DNA from: JAAZCI01 sp046462535
GTDB lineage: Bacteria > Pseudomonadota > Gammaproteobacteria > Cardiobacteriales > Wohlfahrtiimonadaceae
Direction: 5' to 3'
DNA: 38,820 bases
NCBI GenBank assembly: GCA_046462535.1
Contig: JBKGVF010000025.1
Location: 1-38,820 of the forward strand
Below, piece after piece: positions 6,636-15,373 of this stretch. The notes beneath the pieces are model-generated. The model ran no database searches, was not told the DNA's origin, and was given only the letters and a program-made list of their open reading frames with translations. Both the position numbers and the translations under genes were made by a program. Within the stretch, counting starts at the first letter, position 1, and the number at the start of each line of letters is the position of its first letter.

Positions 6636-9600
6636 CTAAATCTTTGTGCGCTTTCCCACAATTAGGCGGAAGAAGATCGGGGCAAAGAAGATAACCAAAA
6701 AGGTTCCTCCAATCATCCCGCCGACAACGGTGATCCCTACAACATTTTGTGCTCCTGAACCAGCACCGCTACTAAGCGCAAGGGGTAGTACACCCAATCC
6801 AAATGCTAGCGACGTCATCAAAATTGGGCGTAAGCGCAGATGGGCTGCTTCTACTGTGGCATCCACCACACTCATGCCTTGTCGCATAAGATCACGGGCG
6901 AACTCTACAATCAAAATCGCGTTCTTTCCAGTTAATCCTATTGTAGTCAACATTCCAACCTGGAAGTAGACATCATTAGAGAGCCCTAACAATAGTCCGG
7001 CAATAATCGCACCAATTACACCCACTGGAATTGTTAAGAGAACCGCAAGCGGAATCGACCAAGACTCATATAGTGCCGCTAAGCTTAAGAAGATTACTAA
7101 AATTGAGACAGCAAAGAGCGCCATCTGAATATTACCCGTCTGAATCTCCTCATAAGACATTCCAACCCACTCAACACGAATCCCGGGTGGAAGATACTTA
7201 TCAACAATAGCCTCCACCTCTGCCATTGCTTCTCCGGTACTGTAACCCGGTAGCGTTGACGCTGTAAACTTAAATGAAGGATAGCCATTAAAACGGTCTA
7301 ATTGTGGAGGACCTGATGACCAACGTCCACTTGCAAAGGCACTAAAGGGAACCATCTCTCCGAGACGGTTACGCACATACCATTGATTGAAATCTTCTGG
7401 TTGCATCCGATACTCACTATCCCCTTGCATAATAACCTTTTTAACACGTCCACGATCAATAAAGTCATTCACATAGAGACTACCCCAGCCGATCGCTAAT
7501 GTATTGTTAATATCCTGAATGGAGACCTGTAAGGCACGCGCCTTCTCCCGATCGATATCGATTTGATACTGAGGTGCATCAAACGAACCGCCAGGGATTA
7601 AGTTACCCATATCAATGGTTTTTGAACCTTGCCCTAATGCACCCATAAACTGGAATATTACCCCCATGAACTCCTCATGACTTAATCCCACCGCATTTTG
7701 TAGATTAAACTCAATACCTGTGGCTGCCCCTAATTCAATAATGGGTGGGGGTTGGATAATATAGATATCAGCACCTTGAACCGTAGAGCCAAACGCCTGC
7801 AGACGTGCCGCTATTGCGTCAATCTGTTGATGGGGTGCCGTACGCTCATCCCAATCTCTAAGTGGGGTGAAAAAGATACCATGCTTCCCTCCACGTCCAC
7901 TAAAGCTGAAACCACCAACTGTCGTGATAGCCTCAATACTCTCCTGCTCCTCATTCACAACATAATCGGTCACCTCATCGAGCACTCGATTCATACGGTC
8001 AAGTGACATATTATCGGTACCGATCGCCATACCAATTAACATCCCCTGATCTTCATCAGGCAGAAAGCTAGTAGGCAGACGATTCATCCCATACATGATG
8101 GTGACAAAAATAACCGCAAAGAGAACAAGGTAACGTTTAGGCTTACGAACCACTCGACGCACCCCCTTCTCATACCGCTTATTCGTGCGATCAAACCACT
8201 GATTAAAGCGATCGACAAACCGATTAATAATATTTGTTAATGGACTTAAGAGGGTCAGAATAAACTTTACGATCCCCTTATGCTCCTTCTTCTCGCCATG
8301 GGGAAGTAACATCGTGGCACATAAGGGAGGAGTGAAGATAATCGCAACAACTACCGAAAGCAGTAATGCCGTAATAATTGTTACCGAGAATTGGCGGTAG
8401 ATAATACCCGATGCTCCTCCTAAGAAAGCCATCGGCACAAAGACCGCAGAGAGAACAACCCCAATTCCAATCAACGCACCAGTGATCTGATCCATCGATT
8501 TCCGGGTGGCCTCTAAGGGGGATAACCCCTCCTCCTCCATAATCCGCTCAACATTCTCCACAACAACAATCGCATCATCCACCAGTAATCCGATTGAGAG
8601 TACCATCGCAAAGAGCGTTAGGGTGTTGATAATAAAACCAAATGCTGAGAGGACAGCCATCGTTCCTAATAGAACCACCGGAATTGCCAATGTTGGAATA
8701 ATGGTAGCCCTAAAGTTGCGCAGGAAGAGATACATCACCGCAAAGACCAGAATAATAGCCTCAAAGAGGGTCTTAACAACGTTTTTAACCGAGATCTCAA
8801 CGAAAGGTGTTGTATCGTAAGGGAAGGCATACTCAACCCCAGGTGGCAGTAGAGGCTCTATCTTCTTTAACTCTTCGCGAACTAATTTAGCAGTATCGAG
8901 TGCATTAGCACCACTTGCTAAATTGAGCGCAACTGCTGATGCGGGTAATCCATTAAAGTGAGAGCTAAAAGCACTCGATTCCGCACCTAGCTCCATTCGT
9001 GCAACATCTGAGAGAAATACCTGACTCCCATCGGGATTAACCCGCAATTGGATCTGGTTAAACTCCTCAACACTCTCCAACTTTGTTTGTGACGTTACTG
9101 TAAAGTTGATCTCCTGCCCATCGGTGACAGGTGGTGCTCCAATCTGTCCAAAAGCAACCTGAACATTCTCCTCCTGAATCGCCCTCACCACATCGGTTGG
9201 TGTCATATTATATTTATGCAATTTCAGTGGATCGAGCCATACGCGCATCGCATAGCTTGAGCCGAAGACCATAATCTCACCAACCCCATCGACACGACTG
9301 AGGGGATCTTGCACTGTAGAGACCATAAAGTCAGCAATATCTGCTTCACTTAATGAGCGATCTGTTGAGTAGAAAGAGGCAATTAAGAAGAATGAACCTG
9401 ATGTCTTCTGAACCCGTACTCCTTGCTGCTGCACTTCTGCAGGCAAAGTATTTAATGCCTGCTGAATCTTATTTTGCAATTGAACTTGCGCAATATCAGG
9501 ATCGACTCCTTGATTGAAAGTTACATTAATAGAGACACTTCCCTCACTTGTACTAGAGGACTCCATATATCGGTAACCATCAAGACCATTGATATTCTGC

Positions 9601-9797
9601 TCAATTACCTGGGTAACGGTATCCTCAATCGTTTGCGCATCTGCACCAGGATAGAATGCCGAGATATTAATCTTCGGCGGCGCAATCTCTGGATATTGAG
9701 CCACCGGTAGAGTTGCTACCGCCAGCAGCCCAATAAACATAGTCATAATCGCAATCACCCAAGAAAAAACCGGACGATCAATAAAAAATCTAGCCAT
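6636..9797 (-). CDS. acrB: RND multidrug efflux pump inner membrane transporter (HAE-1, AcrB type)
   Basis: At 1053 residues this is the expected length for AcrB/MexB. It starts MARFFIDRPVFSWVIAI, has two large periplasmic porter loops and twelve membrane segments, and carries the proton-relay Asp pair in GLLVDDAIVVVENVERI in TM4. The second-half motif GKNAILIVEFA and the C-terminal end with SGAGSGAQNVVG are typical. It trades protons for drugs, detergents or bile salts. AAGGAG precedes the ATG by 8 bases, and it follows the adaptor gene after 34 bases. No outer membrane channel gene is nearby, so a TolC-type partner must be elsewhere. Substrate range cannot be read from the sequence. Confidence 0.95.
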   Translation of the reverse strand: MARFFIDRPVFSWVIAIMTMFIGLLAVATLPVAQYPEIAPPKINISAFYPGADAQTIEDTVTQVIEQNINGLDGYRYMESSSTSEGSVSINVTFNQGVDPDIAQVQLQNKIQQALNTLPAEVQQQGVRVQKTSGSFFLIASFYSTDRSLSEADIADFMVSTVQDPLSRVDGVGEIMVFGSSYAMRVWLDPLKLHKYNMTPTDVVRAIQEENVQVAFGQIGAPPVTDGQEINFTVTSQTKLESVEEFNQIQLRVNPDGSQVFLSDVARMELGAESSAFSSHFNGLPASAVALNLASGANALDTAKLVREELKKIEPLLPPGVEYAFPYDTTPFVEISVKNVVKTLFEAIILVFAVMYLFLRNFRATIIPTLAIPVVLLGTMAVLSAFGFIINTLTLFAMVLSIGLLVDDAIVVVENVERIMEEEGLSPLEATRKSMDQITGALIGIGVVLSAVFVPMAFLGGASGIIYRQFSVTIITALLLSVVVAIIFTPPLCATMLLPHGEKKEHKGIVKFILTLLSPLTNIINRFVDRFNQWFDRTNKRYEKGVRRVVRKPKRYLVLFAVIFVTIMYGMNRLPTSFLPDEDQGMLIGMAIGTDNMSLDRMNRVLDEVTDYVVNEEQESIEAITTVGGFSFSGRGGKHGIFFTPLRDWDERTAPHQQIDAIAARLQAFGSTVQGADIYIIQPPPIIELGAATGIEFNLQNAVGLSHEEFMGVIFQFMGALGQGSKTIDMGNLIPGGSFDAPQYQIDIDREKARALQVSIQDINNTLAIGWGSLYVNDFIDRGRVKKVIMQGDSEYRMQPEDFNQWYVRNRLGEMVPFSAFASGRWSSGPPQLDRFNGYPSFKFTASTLPGYSTGEAMAEVEAIVDKYLPPGIRVEWVGMSYEEIQTGNIQMALFAVSILVIFLSLAALYESWSIPLAVLLTIPVGVIGAIIAGLLLGLSNDVYFQVGMLTTIGLTGKNAILIVEFARDLMRQGMSVVDATVEAAHLRLRPILMTSLAFGLGVLPLALSSGAGSGAQNVVGITVVGGMIGGTFLVIFFAPIFFRLIVGKRTKI

Positions 9798-9831
9798 AAA
9801 TTAGCTCCTTAACTCTCCTGCTCAATCACAA

Positions 9832-11073
9832 CTACTTATTGGTGGAAATTGCAGCAGTCTGTTCCGCCTGTTTTGCGGCCATCTCCTCCTCAGTTAGAGG
9901 ATTGAGACGTAATTTTGTTGCATCCATCTGCAACATACGTAATGCCCCTTGAACATTGCCAAAACCAGCAATAATTACCTGCTCTTCTCCGGTCAATCCT
10001 GAAGTAATTACCCAGTGGTTATCGTAAGAATACTCCGTAACCACTGGTACAATCCTAAGGGTATTGCCCTCACCGACAACCATAACAGTCGCATTCCCCT
10101 GCAGATCGCGTTGTACCGCCTTTTGGGGCACTAAAATGGCATCTCGATGCAATCCTTGCTCCACTAATGAGCGGACAAACATACCCGGAAGAAGAATCAT
10201 ATCGGGGTTAGGAAACTCCGCCTGAATAAGAATCGATCCTGTTGTAGGGTCAACCGTCCGGTCAGAGAAACGAACATGCCCCTTATGTTGATATACTGAG
10301 CCATTATCTAAGATCAGCTGGACATTATTATTCTCTTCTCGATCAGCAATACTCTCAAGTGTTCCCTCAGAGTGACGACGCTGAATCTCAAGAAACTCCG
10401 CCGATGAGAAGGTGATATCCACCCGCATAGGATCAAGCTGTTGAATAACCGCCATCTCTTTTGCTTGACCTGGCGCTACGAGCGCTCCTTGTGTAAAATT
10501 AGAGCGACCAATCTGCCCTGTAATCGGGGCAAGCATCCGTGTGTAGTTAAGATTAATTTGGGCCGTCTTAACCTGTGCTTCTGCACCAATCACCTCTGCA
10601 TTCGCCTGCTGTAGCGCTGCATTCGCATCATCAATATCCTGTCGGCTCACCGCCTTTGAATTTTTCAAAGCATTGATACGCTCTGCTCGCATCTCTGCAG
10701 CATATTGATTTGCTTTTGCACGCTCTAAAGTCGCCTGCGCCTGCATTAAATTCGCCTCAAAAAGAGCGGGATCAATCTGATAGAGGGTCTCACCCTTCTC
10801 TACAACACTCCCCTCTGTGAAGTTCTGCTCTAAAATAATTCCACCCACCTGAGGTCGAACCTCAGCCACCACTGATGCAATCGTTCGCCCCGGCAACTCT
10901 GATGTAATGATAATATCCTGAATGAGCGGTGCTTGAACCGTAACATCTACAGGTGGAAGCTCCATCCCACTCTGCTCAGCATCATCCCCCCCTAAACAGG
11001 CGGACAAGAGGACGCCGGCTATAGGTAATAGGAGTAACTTATTCCAAAACTTACTTCTCTCTACTCGTTTCAT
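9832..11073 (-). CDS. acrA: RND efflux periplasmic adaptor lipoprotein (AcrA type)
   Basis: Membrane fusion protein of 413 residues. The N-terminus is basic, then hydrophobic, with a lipobox LLSAC (Cys26 would be lipidated). Next come the beta-barrel/lipoyl part (PGRTIASVVAEVRPQVGG), a long alpha-helical hairpin at about 105-165 (ATLERAKANQYAAEMRAERI), and the second lipoyl half with APITGQIGRSNF. It joins the pump to an outer membrane channel. It lies between marR (86 bases upstream) and acrB (34 bases downstream) on the same strand, so a marR-acrA-acrB transcript is likely. Confidence 0.94.
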   Translation of the reverse strand: MKRVERSKFWNKLLLLPIAGVLLSACLGGDDAEQSGMELPPVDVTVQAPLIQDIIITSELPGRTIASVVAEVRPQVGGIILEQNFTEGSVVEKGETLYQIDPALFEANLMQAQATLERAKANQYAAEMRAERINALKNSKAVSRQDIDDANAALQQANAEVIGAEAQVKTAQINLNYTRMLAPITGQIGRSNFTQGALVAPGQAKEMAVIQQLDPMRVDITFSSAEFLEIQRRHSEGTLESIADREENNNVQLILDNGSVYQHKGHVRFSDRTVDPTTGSILIQAEFPNPDMILLPGMFVRSLVEQGLHRDAILVPQKAVQRDLQGNATVMVVGEGNTLRIVPVVTEYSYDNHWVITSGLTGEEQVIIAGFGNVQGALRMLQMDATKLRLNPLTEEEMAAKQAEQTAAISTNK

Positions 11074-11094
11074 ACATCTACTCTCTCTTTGCAG

Positions 11095-11116
11095 TGATCA
11101 AAACCGCCTCTGATCA
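11095..11116. promoter_or_regulatory. Paired TGATCA sites just upstream of acrA
   Basis: Two copies of the self-complementary hexamer TGATCA (11095-11100 and 11111-11116) are separated by 10 bases, ending 22 bases before the acrA start. The arrangement is symmetric and could be a regulator site or a leader structure, but no family is identified. Confidence 0.25.
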
Positions 11117-11159
11117 TTTTGCTGACTCTAATTTATGGTTCTATGCTTAAGTATGACAC

Positions 11160-11603
11160 TCACAACAAATTGGCAATCTTCTCTAATACAGTAAGCGCAT
11201 CCCCTAAATCAAGATCACCATACTGCTCAGTTAACTCATTAATCCAAGGATCAAACACCTCACTTAACACTATGCGTATCTGCTCCTCCCCCTCCTCTGT
11301 TAATTGGTAGCAGGGAGAGCGCTTATGATTTGGGTTAGCACTCTTAGCAACAATCTCTTTATCAAGCAGACATTGAATCTGTCGCTGTACCGCTTGCCGC
11401 GATATAAAGAAGCGTTCCGCAATTTGGGGAACTGTTAACTCCTTCCCTTCACGCATCAATGTTACTGCAATTGCCAGACCGGTATTGCTAATCTGATAAG
11501 GACTTTGATTGAGCAACTCTTCACTAATCTTGTTTAGTTTAGTTGATGCTTCAAAAATACCGCTAACAACCTGTTTGAGTTGTGCACTTTTTTCACTCTT
11601 CAC
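11160..11603 (-). CDS. MarR-family transcriptional regulator
   Basis: A 147-residue winged-helix protein. The DNA-binding core is LTVPQIAERFFISRQAVQRQIQCLLDKEIV, with the wing SANPNHKRSPCYQLTEEG, flanked by helical dimerisation ends as in MarR proteins. It probably represses itself and the co-directional acrAB genes; family members release DNA on binding phenolic or other toxic ligands. The start is GTG (complement of 11601-11603), the first possible start after an in-frame stop; the ribosome site is weak. A perfect palindrome overlaps the -35 of its promoter. It recalls mexR-mexAB in Pseudomonas, but there the regulator gene is divergent. Confidence 0.85.
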   Translation of the reverse strand: MKSEKSAQLKQVVSGIFEASTKLNKISEELLNQSPYQISNTGLAIAVTLMREGKELTVPQIAERFFISRQAVQRQIQCLLDKEIVAKSANPNHKRSPCYQLTEEGEEQIRIVLSEVFDPWINELTEQYGDLDLGDALTVLEKIANLL

Positions 11604-11644
11604 TGATGCTATTCACTTTTACTAAAAAACATAAAGAAGAGAGC

Positions 11645-11674
11645 ATCGTACAACTATGACAACCTTGTTGTCAA
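11645..11674 (-). promoter_or_regulatory. marR-acrAB promoter
   Basis: On the minus strand a perfect -35 TTGACA (complement of 11669-11674) is followed after 18 bases by TACGAT (complement of 11645-11650) as -10. It lies 42 bases upstream of the marR GTG and overlaps the palindrome at 11657-11673. Confidence 0.6.
11657..11673. promoter_or_regulatory. Candidate MarR operator (perfect palindrome)
   Basis: TGACAAC-CTT-GTTGTCA is a perfect inverted repeat with 7-bp arms and a 3-base centre. It covers most of the -35 box and the spacer of the marR promoter, the usual place for an autorepressor site. MarR operators are typically 16-20 bp palindromes of this kind. Confidence 0.6.
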
Positions 11675-11723
11675 ATTGTGTAATGAGAATAGTTTACTAT
11701 TTGGGTAATTCTATGAGATACGA

Positions 11724-12401
11724 TTACTCAAGTGAGAGACGAAGTGCAAATGAGGCGACCAATGGACAGAGAGCGAACGCAATACTATTAGCCCCAGCAA
11801 AGAGAGCATAGTAACCAATCACCTCATGCTGCTCTACAACGCGTATGATCATCTGAGTGCCAAAGATTAGAATAGGAATATAGAGGGGTAAAAGCAGTAT
11901 GCTTAAGAGTAGCCCTGAATTACGGGCCCCAATGATAATAGCAACACACATTGCACCAATCAGACTTAAAAGAGGGGTTCCAATCGCCAATATCGCCCCA
12001 ATTGCCAAAGCCTCTTTAAAGGTGAAGAGCATCATTAAACTTAAGATTGGGGTAAAGAGTATTAAGGGAAGAGCTGTTAAGAGCCAATGAGCAATGATTT
12101 TCCCTAACACAATTAGGTAGAGTGATTGTCCACTAATCATCAGCTGCTCTAAAGAGCCATCGATAAAATCCTCTTTAAAAAGACGCTCCATAATTAACAT
12201 TGTCGAAAGGAGTGCCGCCACCCAAATTATTGCTGGAGCAGCCTCCTGAAGCGCATCTCGATTTTCAAGCCCTAACCCTAAGGGAAAGAGGCTCACCACA
12301 ATAAGAAAGAAGATAAGGGGGGTAAGTAGCTCAGAGCGTTTCTGAAATCCGATTGCTAAATCTCGTTGAATAATAGCAAAAAAGCGCTTTATATTACCCA
12401 T
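11724..12401 (-). CDS. ccmB: Haem exporter permease CcmB
   Basis: 225 residues with six hydrophobic segments, starting with the short cytoplasmic stretch MGNIKRFFAIIQRDLAIGFQKRSELLTPL that is characteristic of CcmB, and with MERLFKEDFIDGSLEQLM after TM2. It forms the CcmAB ABC transporter, which, driven by ATP, releases holo-CcmE from CcmC/D. The start overlaps the ccmA stop by 8 bases. It is the last gene of the ccm cluster here; no intrinsic terminator is visible between it and the marR promoter. Confidence 0.92.
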   Translation of the reverse strand: MGNIKRFFAIIQRDLAIGFQKRSELLTPLIFFLIVVSLFPLGLGLENRDALQEAAPAIIWVAALLSTMLIMERLFKEDFIDGSLEQLMISGQSLYLIVLGKIIAHWLLTALPLILFTPILSLMMLFTFKEALAIGAILAIGTPLLSLIGAMCVAIIIGARNSGLLLSILLLPLYIPILIFGTQMIIRVVEQHEVIGYYALFAGANSIAFALCPLVASFALRLSLE

Positions 12402-13038
12402 GCCGATACCCCTCTAACTCAATTATTTTCGTATAGGTCGCCTCTGTAGGAGCTTGATGTGAGGTGAAAATAACCGCTCCTCCCTCCTGACAATGCTCGA
12501 TAATCTTCTGCTCTAACTGAGCAATTGAATCAACATCTAATGAAGTATAAGGCTCATCTAAAATCCAGAGAGGACGGGGATCGAGCCAGAGACGTGCTAA
12601 CATAACCCGCCGCCGCTGCCCGGCCGATAGGTAGCGAATCGCTCGTGGTTGGCGCGGGATCTTTAAGGTATCAAACACCTCTAAGATTGCCGCCTCACTC
12701 ACCTCGTTAACGCCCCGTAATTTAAGCAGTAATCGTAGATTATCTAATCCTGATAACTCCTCTTTTAAACCGAGTCGATGACCAAGATAGTGAAGATGAG
12801 TGCTGTAAAGATGAGCCCATTCCCGTCGATCAAGCCCATTGAGCATTATCGTACCCTGATAGCGCTGCCCTACCCCTGACAAGAGACGCAATGTAGTAGT
12901 TTTACCCACACCATTAGCCCCTTTAAGATAGAGGGAATCTCCACTTGATAGCTGAAATGTAATTGGGTTAAAGACTCGGCGATAATTACGCTCTACCGTC
13001 AGCTCTGTAACACTCAATTCAATGCCATCCATAACCAT
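12394..13038 (-). CDS. ccmA: Cytochrome c biogenesis ATP-binding protein CcmA
   Basis: ABC ATPase, 214 residues. Walker A GANGVGKT at 40-47, signature LSAGQ at 137-141 followed by RRRVMLARLWL as in other CcmA proteins, Walker B WILDEP at 158-163, then the D-loop SLD and the switch His in FTSHQ. It powers CcmB. It begins 5 bases after ccmI and overlaps ccmB. In E. coli ccmA opens the operon; here it follows ccmI. Met1 and Met3 are both possible starts. Confidence 0.93.
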   Translation of the reverse strand: MVMDGIELSVTELTVERNYRRVFNPITFQLSSGDSLYLKGANGVGKTTTLRLLSGVGQRYQGTIMLNGLDRREWAHLYSTHLHYLGHRLGLKEELSGLDNLRLLLKLRGVNEVSEAAILEVFDTLKIPRQPRAIRYLSAGQRRRVMLARLWLDPRPLWILDEPYTSLDVDSIAQLEQKIIEHCQEGGAVIFTSHQAPTEATYTKIIELEGYRHG

Positions 13039-13043
13039 ACTCT

Positions 13044-14303
13044 CTACTGGCCATCGAAATGGAAGATATTAGTCTCCTGCGGTTTAACCACCTGTAAGCC
13101 AAACTCATAATCCTCCGGCTTTGCTATGGGATCACCATCTAAGCTAATACGACCTGTAACTATAAGCTCCTCATACTGGCTGATCCGTTTATCAGAGGGC
13201 ATAATAAAATCATCCTCCGAGATTTGAGCAATAATCGGCCAATAGGCATTGCCTACAGGGATCTTCTTCGCAGCTAATGGGGGCCCACCATCACGGCTGC
13301 CATCACGAAGATAGATATAGAGATGGGCTGTTTCAGGAAGCGGATGCTCTCCACTATCAAAATGAAACTCCGTTCGTACAATATTGCTTAGCTCCTCTAA
13401 CTGCTGCTGCTTAATTTCAGAGATGATCCCAACAAAGAGATTCCGCATCTCCGCTTCATTAGTATAAGTATCGGCTAGATACTCAAAGAGCCGTATCGCC
13501 TTATCATACCGTTTATTCTCATGCAGAATCATTCCATACTGTACAATTAGTCGATCATTTCCAGGGTTCTCCTGCAACATTAGGTCGTAGAGATGCTCTA
13601 AGCGCTCCGATAGAACAAAGTTATTCATCTCCAACTGAATATAGAGAAACATACTATTGGCAAAGTAACGATATTGGGGCACCTCCATCTGATAGATGCG
13701 AATATAGATATCGTTGGCAATTTCAAGCGCCCCTAAGCCAAGGTAGGCATCTCCTAAAATATAGAGGTAGCGAAGATCATTATGATTCTGCTTTGCGCTG
13801 ATCATATTTAAGGCATAAAAAGCTGCTCGACCATTCTCCATCATCACCGCTGGAGGATTAAGCTCGTCGAGGGTTGCGCCCTGACGTAAATCTTGAAGTG
13901 AAATTCCCTCCACCCACTGCTTTAACTCCGGTGCGTAAGTTACCCGCTCCTCATCAATCTCTTGAATATGCTCCTCATACCCCATATTCCAGTAATAAAC
14001 GATACCACCAGCAGCAATCGCCCCCATTAAGAGGATCAATATTGCTCCTAGCCCAAACCGAACTGGCCGATCTTGCTTTGCAACCGCTAGAAGATCTCGC
14101 CCAAGCTGAGCCTTTTCAGCCTCAAAGCTCTCTTGATCGATCTCATCGAGACGTAACTGCCGCTCAAGCGCCTCTAAATCTCGGTGATACTTCGTTTTAT
14201 AGACATCCTCAAGACGTGTATAAGTGGCAGTATTACGCCGAAAAAGAGCATAATAGAGGAGGATAATAGTTACTAGGATGAATACTATCGAGACAACAAT
14301 CAT
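13044..14303 (-). CDS. ccmI: Cytochrome c-type biogenesis protein CcmI (TPR apocytochrome chaperone)
   Basis: 419 residues. Two transmembrane helices (about 1-19 and 83-104) flank a cytoplasmic loop with a coiled-coil-like RLEDVYKTKYHRDLEALERQL stretch; a periplasmic TPR region follows (NDLRYLYILGDAYLGLGALEIA onward), then a C-terminal domain with YIYLRDGSRDGGPPLAAKKIPVG typical of CcmI/CycH. It delivers apocytochrome c to CcmF/H. In E. coli this part is fused to CcmH; here it is separate, 3 bases after ccmH. Residue runs quoted are parts of the sequence read by eye. Confidence 0.88.
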   Translation of the reverse strand: MIVVSIVFILVTIILLYYALFRRNTATYTRLEDVYKTKYHRDLEALERQLRLDEIDQESFEAEKAQLGRDLLAVAKQDRPVRFGLGAILILLMGAIAAGGIVYYWNMGYEEHIQEIDEERVTYAPELKQWVEGISLQDLRQGATLDELNPPAVMMENGRAAFYALNMISAKQNHNDLRYLYILGDAYLGLGALEIANDIYIRIYQMEVPQYRYFANSMFLYIQLEMNNFVLSERLEHLYDLMLQENPGNDRLIVQYGMILHENKRYDKAIRLFEYLADTYTNEAEMRNLFVGIISEIKQQQLEELSNIVRTEFHFDSGEHPLPETAHLYIYLRDGSRDGGPPLAAKKIPVGNAYWPIIAQISEDDFIMPSDKRISQYEELIVTGRISLDGDPIAKPEDYEFGLQVVKPQETNIFHFDGQ

Positions 14304-14306
14304 GAT

Positions 14307-14804
14307 TTACTCTTCTCTCTTTCCTAAAATTTTATCGAGCTTATTCTGCTCTTCAGCAGAGAGTAGACTACTCTCCTCTCGCTCCTCTTTGCGCATCAAT
14401 CGCATCACCCCTACTACCCCAAGTACGAATATTAGCAATGCTGCCGGGCCAAACCATAATCCCCAAGTAAGTGGCTTTACCGGAGGATTATAAGTTACAA
14501 AATCACCATAGCGATCAATCATAAAACCAAAGATTTCACTATCAGCACGACCATCATTGATCATGTCATAAATGATATCTTTCATATCCTGCGCAAGAGG
14601 TGCATCAGAATCCGCAATATTCTGATTTTGGCACGTAGGACAACGCATCTCCCTAATCAGACTATTAAAGCGCAACTCATCTACCTCATTATTGAATTGG
14701 TAGACATTCACTGAGCCATAACTAAGTTCACTGCTAAAAAGCAGTAGTACAGCAACCACTATTAAGGAGAGCACACCTCCGCTCCGCTCCATTACCTTGC
14801 ACAT
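14307..14804 (-). CDS. ccmH: Cytochrome c-type biogenesis protein CcmH (thiol reductase)
   Basis: 165 residues: an N-terminal signal/anchor (about 10-28), the motif MRCPTCQNQNIADSDAPLA with Cys55 and Cys58, then a C-terminal membrane helix (about 108-128). The redox pair reduces or resolves the apocytochrome CXXCH thiols. This is the short CcmH without the TPR half. It overlaps ccmG by 13 bases and is followed by ccmI after 2-3 bases. Met5 is an alternative start. Confidence 0.93.
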   Translation of the reverse strand: MCKVMERSGGVLSLIVVAVLLLFSSELSYGSVNVYQFNNEVDELRFNSLIREMRCPTCQNQNIADSDAPLAQDMKDIIYDMINDGRADSEIFGFMIDRYGDFVTYNPPVKPLTWGLWFGPAALLIFVLGVVGVMRLMRKEEREESSLLSAEEQNKLDKILGKREE

Positions 14805-15373
14805 AGTAGCCCCATCTCCTGTCTCTCTTCAGGTGTTAACTCATCAAAATCTCCTAAGTAGTATTGCTTTAGCTCACACTCCCAATTTTCTGGGGTAATC
14901 TCTCCCACGTGACGATAGATCACATGATTCTTCTCATCAATAAAGAAGGTCTCAGGAGCACCATAAACACCAAGCTCAATACCAATGCGACCGCTCATAT
15001 CAGAGTAAGAGAAGAGATAGGGGTTTCCCAGTCGCTGCAGCCACTCTGTTGCTAATCGATTATCATCTTTATAGTTAAGACCATAGATATTGACGCCCCG
15101 ATCACCTAATGCATTTAGCGTATCATGCTCAGCCTCACAATTTTCACACCAAGTCGCCCATACATTGAGAAGTGCAGGCCCTTTGATATCTTCTTCAGAA
15201 AGAATTTCAGCTACCGCCTCATTACGCTCAAGTTTATATGCTGTAAACTGGGGTAAAGGGCGACCTTTCAACTCTGAAGGGAGAACTTCTGGATTATTCC
15301 CTAGACTTTGAAATAGAAAGAAGATAAATCCAACAAGCCCAAGAATTATGGCTCCAATAATGGCTTGTCTCAT
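14792..15373 (-). CDS. ccmG: Thiol:disulfide interchange protein CcmG (DsbE)
   Basis: 193-residue membrane-anchored thioredoxin. TM at about 4-22, then PLPQFTAYKL and the active site WATWCENCEAEH (Cys76, Cys79), with the cis-Pro segment GAPETFFID. It keeps CcmH and apocytochrome thiols reduced using electrons from CcmC-independent DsbD/CcdA. The dipeptide between the cysteines, Glu-Asn, differs from the usual Pro-Thr or Val-Pro. The start overlaps the ccmF stop by four bases (ATGA-type). Confidence 0.92.
   Translation of the reverse strand: MRQAIIGAIILGLVGFIFFLFQSLGNNPEVLPSELKGRPLPQFTAYKLERNEAVAEILSEEDIKGPALLNVWATWCENCEAEHDTLNALGDRGVNIYGLNYKDDNRLATEWLQRLGNPYLFSYSDMSGRIGIELGVYGAPETFFIDEKNHVIYRHVGEITPENWECELKQYYLGDFDELTPEERQEMGLLCAR

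Noticed and set aside
11690..11705. AATAGT-TT-ACTATT palindrome between ccmB and marR as ccm terminator
   Set aside because: The stem is short and AT-rich, with no U-tract on the minus strand.
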